Shown here piece by piece: positions 46,548-55,861 of a DNA stretch of 64,000 nt. The notes below the pieces were generated by a model. It had not been told where the DNA came from, did not search any database, and worked only from the letters and a program-made list of their open reading frames with translations. This DNA comes from DASZRZ01 sp963732925. GTDB taxonomy: Bacteria > Acidobacteriota > Terriglobia > Terriglobales > Acidobacteriaceae. The stretch is taken from positions 496,001-560,000 of the forward strand of contig CAVTBJ010000012.1 in the NCBI GenBank assembly GCA_963732925.1, given 5' to 3'. Position 1 is the first letter of the stretch, and each line of letters starts with the position of its first letter. The position numbers and the translations under genes are program-made.

Positions 46548-47651
46548 TCAGGCCATCCAGGCCACGAAAAAGCTGGTGACGATTACGTTGGCAATGGCCA
46601 GAGGCAGCAGTACCTTCCAGCCAAACGCCATCAGTTGGTCATAGCGGAAGCGCGGCAGCGTGCCGCGAATCCAGATATAGAGAAACAGGAACAGGAACAC
46701 CCGCAGGAACAGCCAGAAGACGGGCAGCAAGGCATGCATCCACGCCGGGCCAAACACCGGCCCCTGCCATCCTCCGAGAAAGAGCACAGACGCCAGGAAT
46801 GCGACCGTGAACATGGCCGCGTACTCCGCCATGAAAAACATGGCGAATTTCATGGCGCTGTACTCGGTGTGGTAGCCCGCCACCAGTTCGGTTTCCGCTT
46901 CGGGAAGGTCGAAGGGGATGCGGTTGGTTTCCGCGAATGCCGCCGTGATGAATACCAGGAAGGCCACAATCTGCCCGCGGAAGATGTTCCACTTGGGTAA
47001 AAAGCCAAACCAATAGGCGTGCTGGGATTGCACGATTCCCGCCAGGCTGAAGGTGCCGGAAAAAATCAGGACGCCAACGAGGGAAAGCCCCAGGGCAAGC
47101 TCGTAGCTCACCATCTGGGCGCTGGCGCGCAGCGATCCCAGCAGCGAATACTTGCTGTTGGAAGACCAGCCGGCGAGCGCGACTCCATACACGCTGATGG
47201 AGCTGATTCCCAGGATGATCAGCAGGGAAATATTGGTGTCGGTGATCTGCAGCGGAGTGCTGATTCCGTTCACCGTGACCCAGGGACCAATGGGAATCAG
47301 CGCAATGGCAATCAGCGCCGTACCCACGGAGATCATAGGCGCAAGAATATAGAGAAGCTTGTGCGCGTAGGGCGGGGTGAGGTCTTCCTTCAGGATGAAC
47401 TTCAGCCCGTCGGCCAGCGGTTGCAGCAGCCCGAATGGTCCCACGCGGGTGGGTCCCCAGCGGTTCTGGATGCGGCCCACAACCTTGCGCTCCAGCCACA
47501 CGGTATACGCCACCGCGGTGAGAAGAAACCACAGCATGATGGCGATCTTCACCAGCGAGATGAGAACGAACGTCGTAGTGCTCAGATTTCCAGTTTCAGG
47601 CAAACCGCTTCCCTCAGGCGCGGCAATGTTCCCGCCGCATGTCTGTTGCAA
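46548..47651 (-). CDS. nuoH: NADH-quinone oxidoreductase subunit H, cluster 2
   Basis: Predicted 367-residue membrane subunit of ordinary size. Motifs are WLERKVVGRIQNRWGPTRVGPFGLLQPLADGLKF, AETNRIPFDLPEAETELVAGYHTEYS and YIWIRGTLPRFRYDQLM. The first 25 residues are not family-like, so the true start may lie slightly downstream. It builds the quinone-binding chamber. Confidence 0.94.
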   Translation of the reverse strand: MQQTCGGNIAAPEGSGLPETGNLSTTTFVLISLVKIAIMLWFLLTAVAYTVWLERKVVGRIQNRWGPTRVGPFGLLQPLADGLKFILKEDLTPPYAHKLLYILAPMISVGTALIAIALIPIGPWVTVNGISTPLQITDTNISLLIILGISSISVYGVALAGWSSNSKYSLLGSLRASAQMVSYELALGLSLVGVLIFSGTFSLAGIVQSQHAYWFGFLPKWNIFRGQIVAFLVFITAAFAETNRIPFDLPEAETELVAGYHTEYSAMKFAMFFMAEYAAMFTVAFLASVLFLGGWQGPVFGPAWMHALLPVFWLFLRVFLFLFLYIWIRGTLPRFRYDQLMAFGWKVLLPLAIANVIVTSFFVAWMA

Positions 47652-47727
47652 ACTGCCTCAGCGGCAACCGCCGCTTGTTTCGGATCCCCAGACAGGCCTG
47701 GAGGCTGCCGGCCCGTTCCAAACTTCT

Positions 47728-50076
47728 TTAGACTTCCACCTTTTTGTCCGCGGGTTCGGTACGGCGAGCTTCCACGACCGCTCCCAGCGTGCTCGAATAC
47801 CTGCCCAATGTTCCGGAAGTAAACAGCGTATCCTCGGAGGGCACGATCAGTTCCGGATGGCTGGGCAGCGATCCCGCAGCCCGCGCCGGTACCCCGGTGT
47901 GTTCTTCGTTTCCGGCGGCCAGATTGAGCCGCGGGACCTCGTAGCCGGGCACCAGGCGCTGAATTTCGTCCAGCATGGCGACAGGATCGAAGGGCGACAT
48001 GCGCGGCTCCAGATCATGCGCTTCCAGCCACACGGCATGGCGGTCTGCTTCGCCGGATTGCGCTCCCCGGGACTGGCCCATGTCCGCATAGGTAGGACGG
48101 CCGAAGGGCACCAGGCGCTTCAGGTCGTATCCCATCTTGTCAGCGATGCGGACGATGATTTCGAAATCCGATTTGGTTCCTTCCACCTCACCCGCCATCT
48201 TCAGCATCTGCAGATCACCGCAGGTGTTGGTGAACGTGCCCGACTTCTCATAGGCATTGGCGGCGGGAAGTACCACGTGGGCGAGGCTTGCCGTTTCCGT
48301 CAGGAACATATCCTGGACGACGAGAAAGCTGCGGGAGAGCGCGTGCGGATCCACGTTGTAGCGGACCACGGGATTCGAGCCCACCACGTACATGGCTTTC
48401 AGTTGCCCCGCGCCGGCAGCGGTGAACATCTGCTGCAGGTCGAGCCCCGGCTGCTGAGGCAGGTCCGCGCTCCATTCCTCGCGGAAGCGTCCGGCTTCGC
48501 TCAGCGGAGTGTAGCCCGGCAGCAGGTCCGGGTAGAGGCCCATATCGGCCGCGCCGCGCGAATTGGCATAGTCGCCCAGGCAGATGAACCGGGCGTTGGG
48601 AAGCGCGCGAACCAGAGTGCTGATGTCACTGGCGCGCAACTCCGAGCCGAACATCACGATCAGTTGCTCTTCTTTGACCAGCCGGTCGCGCAGCGAGGCC
48701 AGTGCTTGCCCGTCTCCGCTGAGCGCCTTGGCGGCCGCCGGATCCCCAGCCAGGAAGCGGACGAATGCAGACTCGCCGCCTTCCCCCGGGACCTGCTGGA
48801 AAACCGCCGCCTGCCGCCGCAGCTTGATGGGGTAGGAATTCACCACGTAGAGGCGCGCCCCGTGCAGGCGGACATTGTTGCGAATCTGGTATGCCAAAAA
48901 CGGATGTTGGTCGGTGGGGTTGTTGCCGATCAGCAGCATGGCAGGCGCGGAGAATACGTCGCGCATGCTGACCGTGCGTTCGGTTTTGCCGCCAAGCGCG
49001 GAAATAAAGCCAGGATAGTCTGCCGTGCGGTGGTGGTCGATGTTGTTGCTGCCCAGCACCGCGCGCGCGAATTTCTGCAAAAGATAGGCTTCCTCGGTGG
49101 TGGTGCGAGTGGAGCCGATCACGCCCATCGAGGAGCCGGCTTCGTTGAACTTTTGCGCCACCAGTTCAATGGCTTCGTTCCAGGTGGCGGGCCGCAGATG
49201 GCCGTCGCGGCGGATCAGCGGCTCGCGCAGGCGGCGGGGATCGCCGGCAAAATCGAAAGCGTAACGGCCCTTAATGCAAAGAAAGTCGCCATTGATGCCG
49301 CTCTTGTCGCGATTGTCACCTCGGACAATCTCCGCTCCGGTATCCGAGCGGCGCAAGCCCAGCGTGGTCTTGCAGCCATCGCCGCAATGCGTGCAGATGG
49401 TGCCCACGTGGTTCATCTCCCAGGGACGCGTCTTGTAGCGGTAGGCGCCGGAGGTGAGCGCGCCCACGGGGCAGATATCGATGCACATGCCGCACTCTTC
49501 GCACTCCAGGTGGTCTTCCTGGTTGGGCGCAATGATGGAGCTGACGCCGCGGTTCTGCACTCCCAGCGCCCAGACGTCCATGGCCTCGCCGCAAACCCGC
49601 ACGCAGCGGTAACACAGGATGCAGCGCGGCCGGTCGAAGTACACCACCGGCGACCACTGCTGCTCCTCGCGATGGTTCTTGATGTCGATGTAGCGCGACT
49701 CGGCGGCGCCATAGGAGAACGTCATGTCCTGCAGTTCGCATTCGCCGCCGGCATCGCAAACCGGGCAGTCCAGCGGATGGTTGCCGAGCAGCAGTTCCAC
49801 CATCGATTTGCGCGCCTGGCGAACTTCGTCGTTGTCGGTGGTGACGATCATTCCGTCCTGGATCATCGTGGTGCAGGCCGTCTGCAGCTTGGGCATCTTC
49901 TCGACCTTCACCAGGCACATGCGGCATGCGCCCTGCAGCGACAGTCCCGGGTAGTAGCAGAAGGACGGGACCTCAATGCCGACGCTCTTGCAGGCCTCGA
50001 TCAACAGCGTGCCCGCCGGAGCGGTGACGTTCTTGCCGTCCACCGTGATAGTTGCGAGTTTGGGTGCGTCCGCCAT
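47728..50076 (-). CDS. nuoG: NADH-quinone oxidoreductase subunit G
   Basis: Predicted 782-residue iron-sulfur subunit. The N-terminal [2Fe-2S] domain has Cys in VPSFCYYPG, GACRMCLV and TACTT. Next comes the His-Cys3 cluster site HPLDCPVCDAGGECELQD, then two [4Fe-4S] sites (RPRCILCYRCVRVCG and LECEECGMCIDICPVGALTS) and an extra one in CTHCGDGCKTTLG. A molybdopterin-oxidoreductase-like domain, inactive in NuoG, fills the rest. Only cluster 2 has nuoE, nuoF and nuoG. A DinB gene separates it from nuoF. Confidence 0.95.
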   Translation of the reverse strand: MADAPKLATITVDGKNVTAPAGTLLIEACKSVGIEVPSFCYYPGLSLQGACRMCLVKVEKMPKLQTACTTMIQDGMIVTTDNDEVRQARKSMVELLLGNHPLDCPVCDAGGECELQDMTFSYGAAESRYIDIKNHREEQQWSPVVYFDRPRCILCYRCVRVCGEAMDVWALGVQNRGVSSIIAPNQEDHLECEECGMCIDICPVGALTSGAYRYKTRPWEMNHVGTICTHCGDGCKTTLGLRRSDTGAEIVRGDNRDKSGINGDFLCIKGRYAFDFAGDPRRLREPLIRRDGHLRPATWNEAIELVAQKFNEAGSSMGVIGSTRTTTEEAYLLQKFARAVLGSNNIDHHRTADYPGFISALGGKTERTVSMRDVFSAPAMLLIGNNPTDQHPFLAYQIRNNVRLHGARLYVVNSYPIKLRRQAAVFQQVPGEGGESAFVRFLAGDPAAAKALSGDGQALASLRDRLVKEEQLIVMFGSELRASDISTLVRALPNARFICLGDYANSRGAADMGLYPDLLPGYTPLSEAGRFREEWSADLPQQPGLDLQQMFTAAGAGQLKAMYVVGSNPVVRYNVDPHALSRSFLVVQDMFLTETASLAHVVLPAANAYEKSGTFTNTCGDLQMLKMAGEVEGTKSDFEIIVRIADKMGYDLKRLVPFGRPTYADMGQSRGAQSGEADRHAVWLEAHDLEPRMSPFDPVAMLDEIQRLVPGYEVPRLNLAAGNEEHTGVPARAAGSLPSHPELIVPSEDTLFTSGTLGRYSSTLGAVVEARRTEPADKKVEV

Positions 50077-50082
50077 GAACCT

Positions 50083-50622
50083 CTATTTCCGGTAAGCCGG
50101 ATGATTCTTGATTTCGTCGATTTGCAACACGTGGCGCTCGGTATGCAGGGCGTCAAACAGGAGCATCTGGTAACCGTCCATATCGCCGAGTGCGCCTTGC
50201 ATTTTCAGCCGCCGCAGGTCTTGGGATTCGCGCACGAATTCGATCGTCTGCCCGCGCGCACTCTTGAACCCGGCGAGCGCTCTCCCCAGAGTCGCAAACT
50301 GGCCGGAAGGAAGCACCGGCTCGGGGGCTTGCCTCTTTTGCAACCGGTCGGAAGCGCGGGCATGAACCGCCGCGTCTTTTTCGAAGTCGGGCGCAGCCGC
50401 GCTGGATTCCGCATTCTTCACCCGATCGAGGAAGCGCTGTTCGCAGAGCGCCAGGTGTTCCACCGTGTCGCGAATCGACCAACGGTCTTCCGCCGTGCGC
50501 ACCGTACTGAGCGGCTCGGTGACGTCCGCGAGCATCTTCAGCAGGCGCTCCTGGCTGCTTTCCAGGCGAGCGATGAGCGCTTCGCGTTCTACGCCGGATT
50601 TGGTAACAGCTTGGGTCATCAT
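50083..50622 (-). CDS. DinB/YfiT-like protein inside the nuo operon
   Basis: Predicted protein of about 179 residues starting MMTQAVTKSGVERE; a start 30 bases upstream is possible. It is a four-helix bundle of the DinB superfamily: RWSIRDTVEHLALCEQRFLDRV carries the first metal-type His, and ALHTERHVLQIDEIKNH the HxxxH pair. Family members are putative metal-dependent hydrolases or thiol transferases. It sits between nuoF and nuoG with 6- and about 35-base spacers, in the same direction, so it is transcribed with them. Confidence 0.85.
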   Translation of the reverse strand: MMTQAVTKSGVEREALIARLESSQERLLKMLADVTEPLSTVRTAEDRWSIRDTVEHLALCEQRFLDRVKNAESSAAAPDFEKDAAVHARASDRLQKRQAPEPVLPSGQFATLGRALAGFKSARGQTIEFVRESQDLRRLKMQGALGDMDGYQMLLFDALHTERHVLQIDEIKNHPAYRK

Positions 50623-50656
50623 TTTCGAACTTCGATTTCGGACTTCGCGCAATTGC

Positions 50657-51973
50657 CTATGCCAGCACCGGCAACTGCTGCACCGCGGCGGGTTCGTACG
50701 GACAGGGACGGCCTTCCAGGTGCGCTTCGAATTCCTCGCGGTACTTCTTCACAATGGAGATGATCGGCATGGCGGCGGCATCTCCCAACGGACAGAAGGT
50801 GCGTCCCAGCATGTTCTCCGCCAGATACTGCATGTTGTCGATGTCTTTCTTTACGCCTGCGCCGGCATGGAAGCGGTTCAGCGTCTTCTTCAGCCAGTCG
50901 GTGCCTTCGCGGCAGGGAATACACCAGCCGCAGCTCTCATGCTGATAAAACAGTGTGATCCGCTGCGCGTACTTGACCATGCAGGTAGTGTCGTCGAGGA
51001 CGACCACACCGCCGGACCCGAGGAACGATCCCGCTTTGATCAGCGAATCGAAGTCCATCGAAATGTCGCACTCTTCCGCCCTGAGCACTGGGACGGAAGA
51101 TCCGCCGGGCGTGACCGCCTTGAGCTTGCGGCCGTTCCACACTCCGCCGCCGACATCGTTGATCATCTTCATCAGGTTGTAGCCGAGAGGAAGCTCGTAG
51201 ACGCCGGGACGTTTCAGGTGTCCGCTCAGGCAGAATAGCCGGGTGCCGCCATTTTTGGCGGGGCCCAGTTCGGCAAACCATTGCGCGCCGCCCAGTATCA
51301 CATGCGGCACCGAGGCCAGGGTCTCGACATTATTAATGATGGTGGGGCCGCCCCACAGCCCGACGACGGCCGGGAAGGGCGGACGGATGCGCGGAATGCC
51401 GCGCTTGCCCTCCAGCGACTCCATCAGCGCGGACTCTTCTCCAACTTCGTACGCACCCGCGCCGGTATGCCAGTAGACGTCAAAATCAATGCCGCTGCCG
51501 AAGATGTTCTTGCCCAGAAAGCCGCGGGCGTAGGCATCGGCGATGGCCTTGCGCATGATGTTGACCAGGTAGCGGTACTCGCCGCGGATGTAGATGTAGC
51601 CGATGCGGGCGCCGATTGAGAGCCCGGCAATCATCACGCCTTCAATCACGGCGTGGGGGTCATGCTCCAGGATCAGGCGGTCCTTGCAGGTGCCGGGTTC
51701 GCTTTCATCACCATTACATAAGACGTACTTGGGCTTGGCTGACTGTTTGGGTACGAACGACCATTTCATTCCCGTGGGGAATCCGGCGCCGCCCCGGCCG
51801 CGCAGGTTGGACGCCTTGACCTCATTAATGATCGCCTCCGAGCCCATGGCCAGCGCTTTCTGAATCGCCTTATAGCCGTCGAGCTGGAGGTAGCGGTCGA
51901 TGTCGGCCGCGCCCTGGCCAAAGCGCCGGGAGACGACCTTCACTTCATCGGGATGGGAAACCAAGTCAGCCAT
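50657..51973 (-). CDS. nuoF: NADH-quinone oxidoreductase subunit F
   Basis: Predicted 438-residue flavoprotein that takes electrons from NADH. FMN- and NADH-binding glycine-rich motifs are GRGGAGFPTGMKWSF and GAGAYEVGEESALMESLEG. The [4Fe-4S] N3 ligands are in ESCGWCIPCREG and the later GRTFCPLGD. Normal length. Followed by the DinB gene rather than nuoG. Confidence 0.96.
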   Translation of the reverse strand: MADLVSHPDEVKVVSRRFGQGAADIDRYLQLDGYKAIQKALAMGSEAIINEVKASNLRGRGGAGFPTGMKWSFVPKQSAKPKYVLCNGDESEPGTCKDRLILEHDPHAVIEGVMIAGLSIGARIGYIYIRGEYRYLVNIMRKAIADAYARGFLGKNIFGSGIDFDVYWHTGAGAYEVGEESALMESLEGKRGIPRIRPPFPAVVGLWGGPTIINNVETLASVPHVILGGAQWFAELGPAKNGGTRLFCLSGHLKRPGVYELPLGYNLMKMINDVGGGVWNGRKLKAVTPGGSSVPVLRAEECDISMDFDSLIKAGSFLGSGGVVVLDDTTCMVKYAQRITLFYQHESCGWCIPCREGTDWLKKTLNRFHAGAGVKKDIDNMQYLAENMLGRTFCPLGDAAAMPIISIVKKYREEFEAHLEGRPCPYEPAAVQQLPVLA

Positions 51974-51991
51974 TGGAAACTGTAAAAATTC

Positions 51992-52468
51992 CTATGCCTT
52001 GCGGCGATATTCCTCAAGAACCTCGTCGACTTTTTCCGGCGTGAGGTTCTCGTGAAAATCGTAGTTCACCTGCATTGCCGGTGCCCAGCTGCAGGCGCCG
52101 ATGCACTCTACCTCTTCGAACGAGAATAGGCCGTCCGGCGTGGTCATCTTGTGTCCGATGCCGAGCTTCCCCTTGCAATGCGCGATCACGTCATCGGCCC
52201 CGCGCAGCATGCAGCAGATATTGCGGCAAACCTGGACGTTGTATTTGCCGCGCGGCTTGGTAATCAGCAGCGAGTAGTAGCTGATTACGTTGCGCACTTC
52301 CAGTTCGCTCAGCCCGACCTTCTGCGCCACGTAGCCTATCGCCTCGTCCGATAAGTAGCCAACTTCGTCCTGGGTGTAGAGCAGCATGGGGACGAGAAAG
52401 GAACGCTCGGTCGGGTACTGCTTCATTTTCTCGGTGAAGAAGCTGTCGAGTTGTTCGGAAACCACCAT
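51992..52468 (-). CDS. nuoE: NADH-quinone oxidoreductase subunit E
   Basis: Predicted 158-residue [2Fe-2S] thioredoxin-fold subunit starting MVVSEQLDSFF at 52468, where the ATG touches the nuoD stop (TAATG). Cluster ligands are in VCRNICCMLRG and CIGACSWAPA. The N-terminal helices (YTQDEVGYLSDEAIGYVAQKVG) are typical. Confidence 0.95.
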   Translation of the reverse strand: MVVSEQLDSFFTEKMKQYPTERSFLVPMLLYTQDEVGYLSDEAIGYVAQKVGLSELEVRNVISYYSLLITKPRGKYNVQVCRNICCMLRGADDVIAHCKGKLGIGHKMTTPDGLFSFEEVECIGACSWAPAMQVNYDFHENLTPEKVDEVLEEYRRKA

Positions 52469-53682
52469 TAGCGGTCTATTTCTCCCAACACGATATCGAT
52501 GCTCCCGATGGCGGCCACTACGTCGGCGATCAGCCGGCCTTCGCACATGGTGGGCAGCAGTTGCAGATTGGCAAAGGAAGGCGAGCGCATGTGTACCCGG
52601 TAGGGTTTGGCCGTACCGTCGCTGACGACGTAATAGCCCATCTCGCCGCGCGGAGACTCAACCGCCTGGTAAACTTCGCCCGCGGGGACGGCGAACCCTT
52701 CGGTGACGATCTTAAAGTGATAGATCATCGCCTCCATCTGGGTTTTCATCTTTTCGCGCTCCGGCAGGACGACTTTGGGAGCGGCGGCCTTCACCGGGCC
52801 TCCGGGCATGCCTTCCAGGGCCTGTTGCACCATGGCGATGGATTCACGCATCTCCCGCACCCGCAGTATGTAGCGGGCGAACACATCGCCATCCGCCGAA
52901 ACCGGCACCTTGAATTTGAAATTTTCGTAACCCGTGTAGGGAGCGTCGCGGCGGAGGTCGATATCGACCCCGCTGGCGCGCAGCGTAGGACCGGTGGCGC
53001 CCAGGGCGATGGCATCTTCCGCGCTCAGGCGGGCGACTCCCTTGGTACGCTCCACCCAGATGGGGTTGGAAGTCAGCAGGTTTTCGTACTCGTCCACCCG
53101 GCTGGGAAAGAGATCGGCAAACGCCTTCACTTTCTCAAAAAATCCCAGGGGAACATCCAGCGCCAGCCCGCCCACGCGGAAGTAGGAGGTCATCATGCGC
53201 TGCCCGCTCACCATTTCAAAGATGCGCAGCACTTCCTCGCGCTCCCGAAAACAGTAGAGGAAGACCGACATGGCGCCGATATCCAGCGCATGGGTGCCCA
53301 GCCACACCAGGTGCGAGTTGATGCGCGTGAGTTCGTTCAGCATCACCCGCAACCACTGCGCGCGCGGCGGAATTTCCATTCCCAGCAGCTTCTCCACCGC
53401 CAGCACATAGCAGAGGTTGTTGGTCAGGGGGCAGAGATAGTCGATGCGGTCGGTGAGCACGACTACCTGCTGATAGAACTTGGCTTCGCAGGTCTTTTCG
53501 ATGCCCGTGTGCAGGTATCCAATATCGGGCATGAGGCGGACGATGTTCTCGCCATCGATTTCCAGCAGCACACGCAAAACTCCGTGCGTTGAAGGGTGCT
53601 GCGGCCCCATATTCAGGATCATGGTGTGATCCTGGGCTTCTTCCGTGGTGACGCCCGGGGTTATCTGGCCCAACTGGCTCAT
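52468..53682 (-). CDS. nuoD: NADH-quinone oxidoreductase subunit D, cluster 2
   Basis: Predicted 404-residue subunit starting MSQLGQITPGVTTEE at 53682, sharing bases with the nuoC stop. It contains NMGPQHPSTHGVLRVLLEIDGE, LTDRIDYLCPLTNNLCYVLA, WLGTHALDIGAMSVFLY and the C-terminal RSPSFANLQLLPTMCEG with IGSIDIVLGEIDR. The quinone-site His and Tyr are present. Intact frame, in contrast to the cluster 1 copy. Confidence 0.96.
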   Translation of the reverse strand: MSQLGQITPGVTTEEAQDHTMILNMGPQHPSTHGVLRVLLEIDGENIVRLMPDIGYLHTGIEKTCEAKFYQQVVVLTDRIDYLCPLTNNLCYVLAVEKLLGMEIPPRAQWLRVMLNELTRINSHLVWLGTHALDIGAMSVFLYCFREREEVLRIFEMVSGQRMMTSYFRVGGLALDVPLGFFEKVKAFADLFPSRVDEYENLLTSNPIWVERTKGVARLSAEDAIALGATGPTLRASGVDIDLRRDAPYTGYENFKFKVPVSADGDVFARYILRVREMRESIAMVQQALEGMPGGPVKAAAPKVVLPEREKMKTQMEAMIYHFKIVTEGFAVPAGEVYQAVESPRGEMGYYVVSDGTAKPYRVHMRSPSFANLQLLPTMCEGRLIADVVAAIGSIDIVLGEIDR

Positions 53683-54206
53683 CAGCGATAGCCCTCCACC
53701 GGATAGTCCTTGCGCAGCGGGTAACCCTCCCATGCTTCCGGCATCAGAATGCGGCGCAGATAGGGATGACCCTCGAAGCGGACCCCGAACAGGTCAAACA
53801 CTTCGCGCTCGGGAAAATTGGCCGAGGGCCAGACGGGAACGATCGATTCCAGCGACGGATCCTTTCCCGGCAGCCGCACCTTCAGCCGCAGGCGGCGCAG
53901 AGGCCCCTTTCCCGGCCCGGCGTTGGGCTTGGGCAGGGAAAGCAGATGGTAGATCACCTCAAACCGAGGCTCCGAGGGATACCAGTCGACGCAGGTCAGG
54001 TCCGAAAGAAAGTTGAAATGGAGTTCTGCATCGTCCCGCAGCAGGGAACACGCATCGCGGATCGATGCCGGTCGAATGTAGACGCTCAACTCACCCCGGT
54101 CGAGTTTGGCGCTCTCCACCGAGTCTGCCCTCCAGGCAAGCAGCCGGGCGACAGCAGGGGTATCTTTCAACTGTTCCAGATCGGTCATGGCCGGTTCCCA
54201 GGGCAT
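53682..54206 (-). CDS. nuoC: NADH-quinone oxidoreductase subunit C, cluster 2
   Basis: Predicted 174-residue subunit. The core reads FNFLSDLTCVDWYPSEPRFEVIYHLLS and the signature PEREVFDLFGVRFEGHPYLRRILMPEAWEGYPLRKDYP. Its ATG at 54206 overlaps the nuoA stop; an ATG five codons in (MTDLEQL) is also possible. There is no room for nuoB between nuoA and nuoC. Confidence 0.94.
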   Translation of the reverse strand: MPWEPAMTDLEQLKDTPAVARLLAWRADSVESAKLDRGELSVYIRPASIRDACSLLRDDAELHFNFLSDLTCVDWYPSEPRFEVIYHLLSLPKPNAGPGKGPLRRLRLKVRLPGKDPSLESIVPVWPSANFPEREVFDLFGVRFEGHPYLRRILMPEAWEGYPLRKDYPVEGYR

Positions 54207-54685
54207 CAGCTTCTTCCCCCGGGCGCGGCCGCCATTTCGGGCTCATGGGGAAGGGCCGTATGTGTGGCGTCCAGGAGGGCAGCCTCGGCGACCTCGCTGG
54301 GGGTGAGCCTGTCAGAGCTCGACCAGTCCAGCGCTCCTTTCTTCCACACATAAAACAGGCCAACCGCCACTACGCCGATGTACACCAGCATCTCGAAGAA
54401 GCCGAACATCTTCAGTTCCCGCAGCAGGACCGCCCATGGGTACAGGAACACGGCCTCCACGTCGAACAGAATGAATAGCATAGCCACCAGGTAGAACTTT
54501 ACGGAAAAGCGCCCGCGGGCGTCTCCGGTGGGGTCCATGCCGCACTCATAGGGCTGGAACTTGGCGCGGTTGTAGCGGCGTTTTCCCAGCAGGAAGGAGA
54601 GAAGCACCATACCGCCCGCCAGTCCCAGCGCGACCAGAACCTGAATCAACAGCGGAAGATAGCGGGCGAAGTAATTGTCCGGCAT
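54206..54685 (-). CDS. nuoA: NADH-quinone oxidoreductase subunit A, cluster 2
   Basis: Predicted 159-residue membrane subunit starting MPDNYFARYLPLLIQ. Motifs are KFQPYECGMDPTGDARGRF and FILFDVEAVFLYPWAV. The C-terminal 40 residues after KKGALDW are a hydrophilic tail absent from the cluster 1 copy. It is the first gene of the minus-strand cluster, and the promoter should lie between 54686 and 54880. Confidence 0.93.
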   Translation of the reverse strand: MPDNYFARYLPLLIQVLVALGLAGGMVLLSFLLGKRRYNRAKFQPYECGMDPTGDARGRFSVKFYLVAMLFILFDVEAVFLYPWAVLLRELKMFGFFEMLVYIGVVAVGLFYVWKKGALDWSSSDRLTPSEVAEAALLDATHTALPHEPEMAAAPGGRS

Positions 54686-54880
54686 AAATGGCCTGTATAT
54701 AATGCGCGTCCAATGTTTCGGGGCAAACATTCGACTATAGTGAGTGGCGCGCGACAGTGTCAAGCCGAGGCGACTGAGAGCCTTGCGTTCACGACCCGTG
54801 CTGTACGTTCGTGATGCCCGCCGGCACAGAATGGCGGCACGTTTTTCCTGCTCGCAAGGTACTCTGAGTCAGGCCAAACC

Positions 54881-55741
54881 ATGATCTTCGGCTTTAACAC
54901 AGACGTGAAAGTCGGAACCGTGGTGTACCACGTCCAAAGCGAAGCCCGCCAGAAGGACCTGCTGCTTCAGACCCAGGTCTTTGTGAAAGGCCAGTGCATC
55001 GGCAAGTGCACCAGCCCCTTTCCGGAGGAACCCGTGCTCCTGGACTTTGCCGAGGACAGCATCCAGGAATCGCTCAAGGCCCAGCACCGGCGACTTGTCG
55101 CTGCGGTCCGGGCCGGAACACTGGAGCAGGAACTCGGTGCCGGCGCCCCGGAACCGCTGCCGGACAAGCAGATAGCGGCCGCCGCGGTGGGCGGGCCGGT
55201 TCCCCCATTTCCGCCCCCCGAAGCAAGCTCCTTCGATCTCTCGGACTTGCCACTGCCCGCGTTCGAGGACATCGTGCCGGCCGCGCCGCCACAGGAAGTG
55301 CGAGCCCAACTCGAACCTCCTCCCGCCCGCGAACCTTCCGCTCCGGTTGCGCCCGGTTGCGAAACCGTCCCTGCGCCGGCGGAAGCTCCGTCCCCGGCGC
55401 GGCAGGGGGAACCCCTGCTGGCGTCTGCCGAAGGCCTGGCTACGGGCTCGCTGAAGATCGAATGTACCAGCGCCCACTGGGCCGAGGAGGAGCAGTCCCT
55501 GCTCCTGGTTCTGCAGGTACATCGGGAACAAGTTCCGCTGGACTACGCCGCGCTCACCTTGCGAATCGCTTGCGGGCAGGGACGTCCGCACTACGCCTAC
55601 TCCAGCACGGACGGAAACGGGCTCGCCGCGGTGGCCATCACCATCGATGATGCTTCCGGCCGCGAGGCTAAAGTTCTGGTGCAGGCCGAAGGCGAGGGCG
55701 AGTCGGCGACCCGCCGTTTTCACCTCCGTCCACTGGTCTAG
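54881..55741 (+). CDS. conserved hypothetical protein, two domains with Pro/Ala linker
   Basis: Predicted 286-residue protein starting MIFGFNTDVKVGTVVYHVQSE. Residues 1-75 are a compact beta-rich domain (LLLQTQVFVKGQCIGK). Residues about 90-185 are a Pro/Ala/Glu-rich linker. Residues 190-286 form a second beta domain (LKIECTSAHWAEEEQSLLLVLQV, then AVAITIDDASGREAKVLVQAEG). I associate this N-terminus with acidobacterial genomes. No enzymatic motif. Function unknown. Confidence 0.72.
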   Translation: MIFGFNTDVKVGTVVYHVQSEARQKDLLLQTQVFVKGQCIGKCTSPFPEEPVLLDFAEDSIQESLKAQHRRLVAAVRAGTLEQELGAGAPEPLPDKQIAAAAVGGPVPPFPPPEASSFDLSDLPLPAFEDIVPAAPPQEVRAQLEPPPAREPSAPVAPGCETVPAPAEAPSPARQGEPLLASAEGLATGSLKIECTSAHWAEEEQSLLLVLQVHREQVPLDYAALTLRIACGQGRPHYAYSSTDGNGLAAVAITIDDASGREAKVLVQAEGEGESATRRFHLRPLV

Positions 55742-55810
55742 CCCATTTCCGAACCCTTCCCACCTGAGTCCCGCATCCTGTATCGTCAGGTGAAAAGTAA
55801 TCAGGGAAGC

Positions 55811-55861
55811 ATGACACTGCAAATCTGACACTCAAATCCTCAAATCCATGACACTGCGAAT
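55811..55861 (+). repeat. duplicated thiS start region with micro-leader
   Basis: ATGACACTGCAAATC at 55811 recurs as ATGACACTGCGAATC at 55848, the thiS start. The first copy opens a five-codon frame (MTLQI, stop at 55826-55828) and has the better ribosome site (AGGGAAGC). Confidence 0.7.

Noticed and set aside
49316..49927. 203-residue frame inside nuoG in another phase
   Set aside because: Same-strand shadow of nuoG, which is intact with all its iron-sulfur motifs.
47377..50763. 1128-residue plus-strand frame
   Set aside because: Antisense to nuoH2, nuoG and the DinB gene, all with clear motifs. Long antisense frames are common in GC-rich coding DNA.
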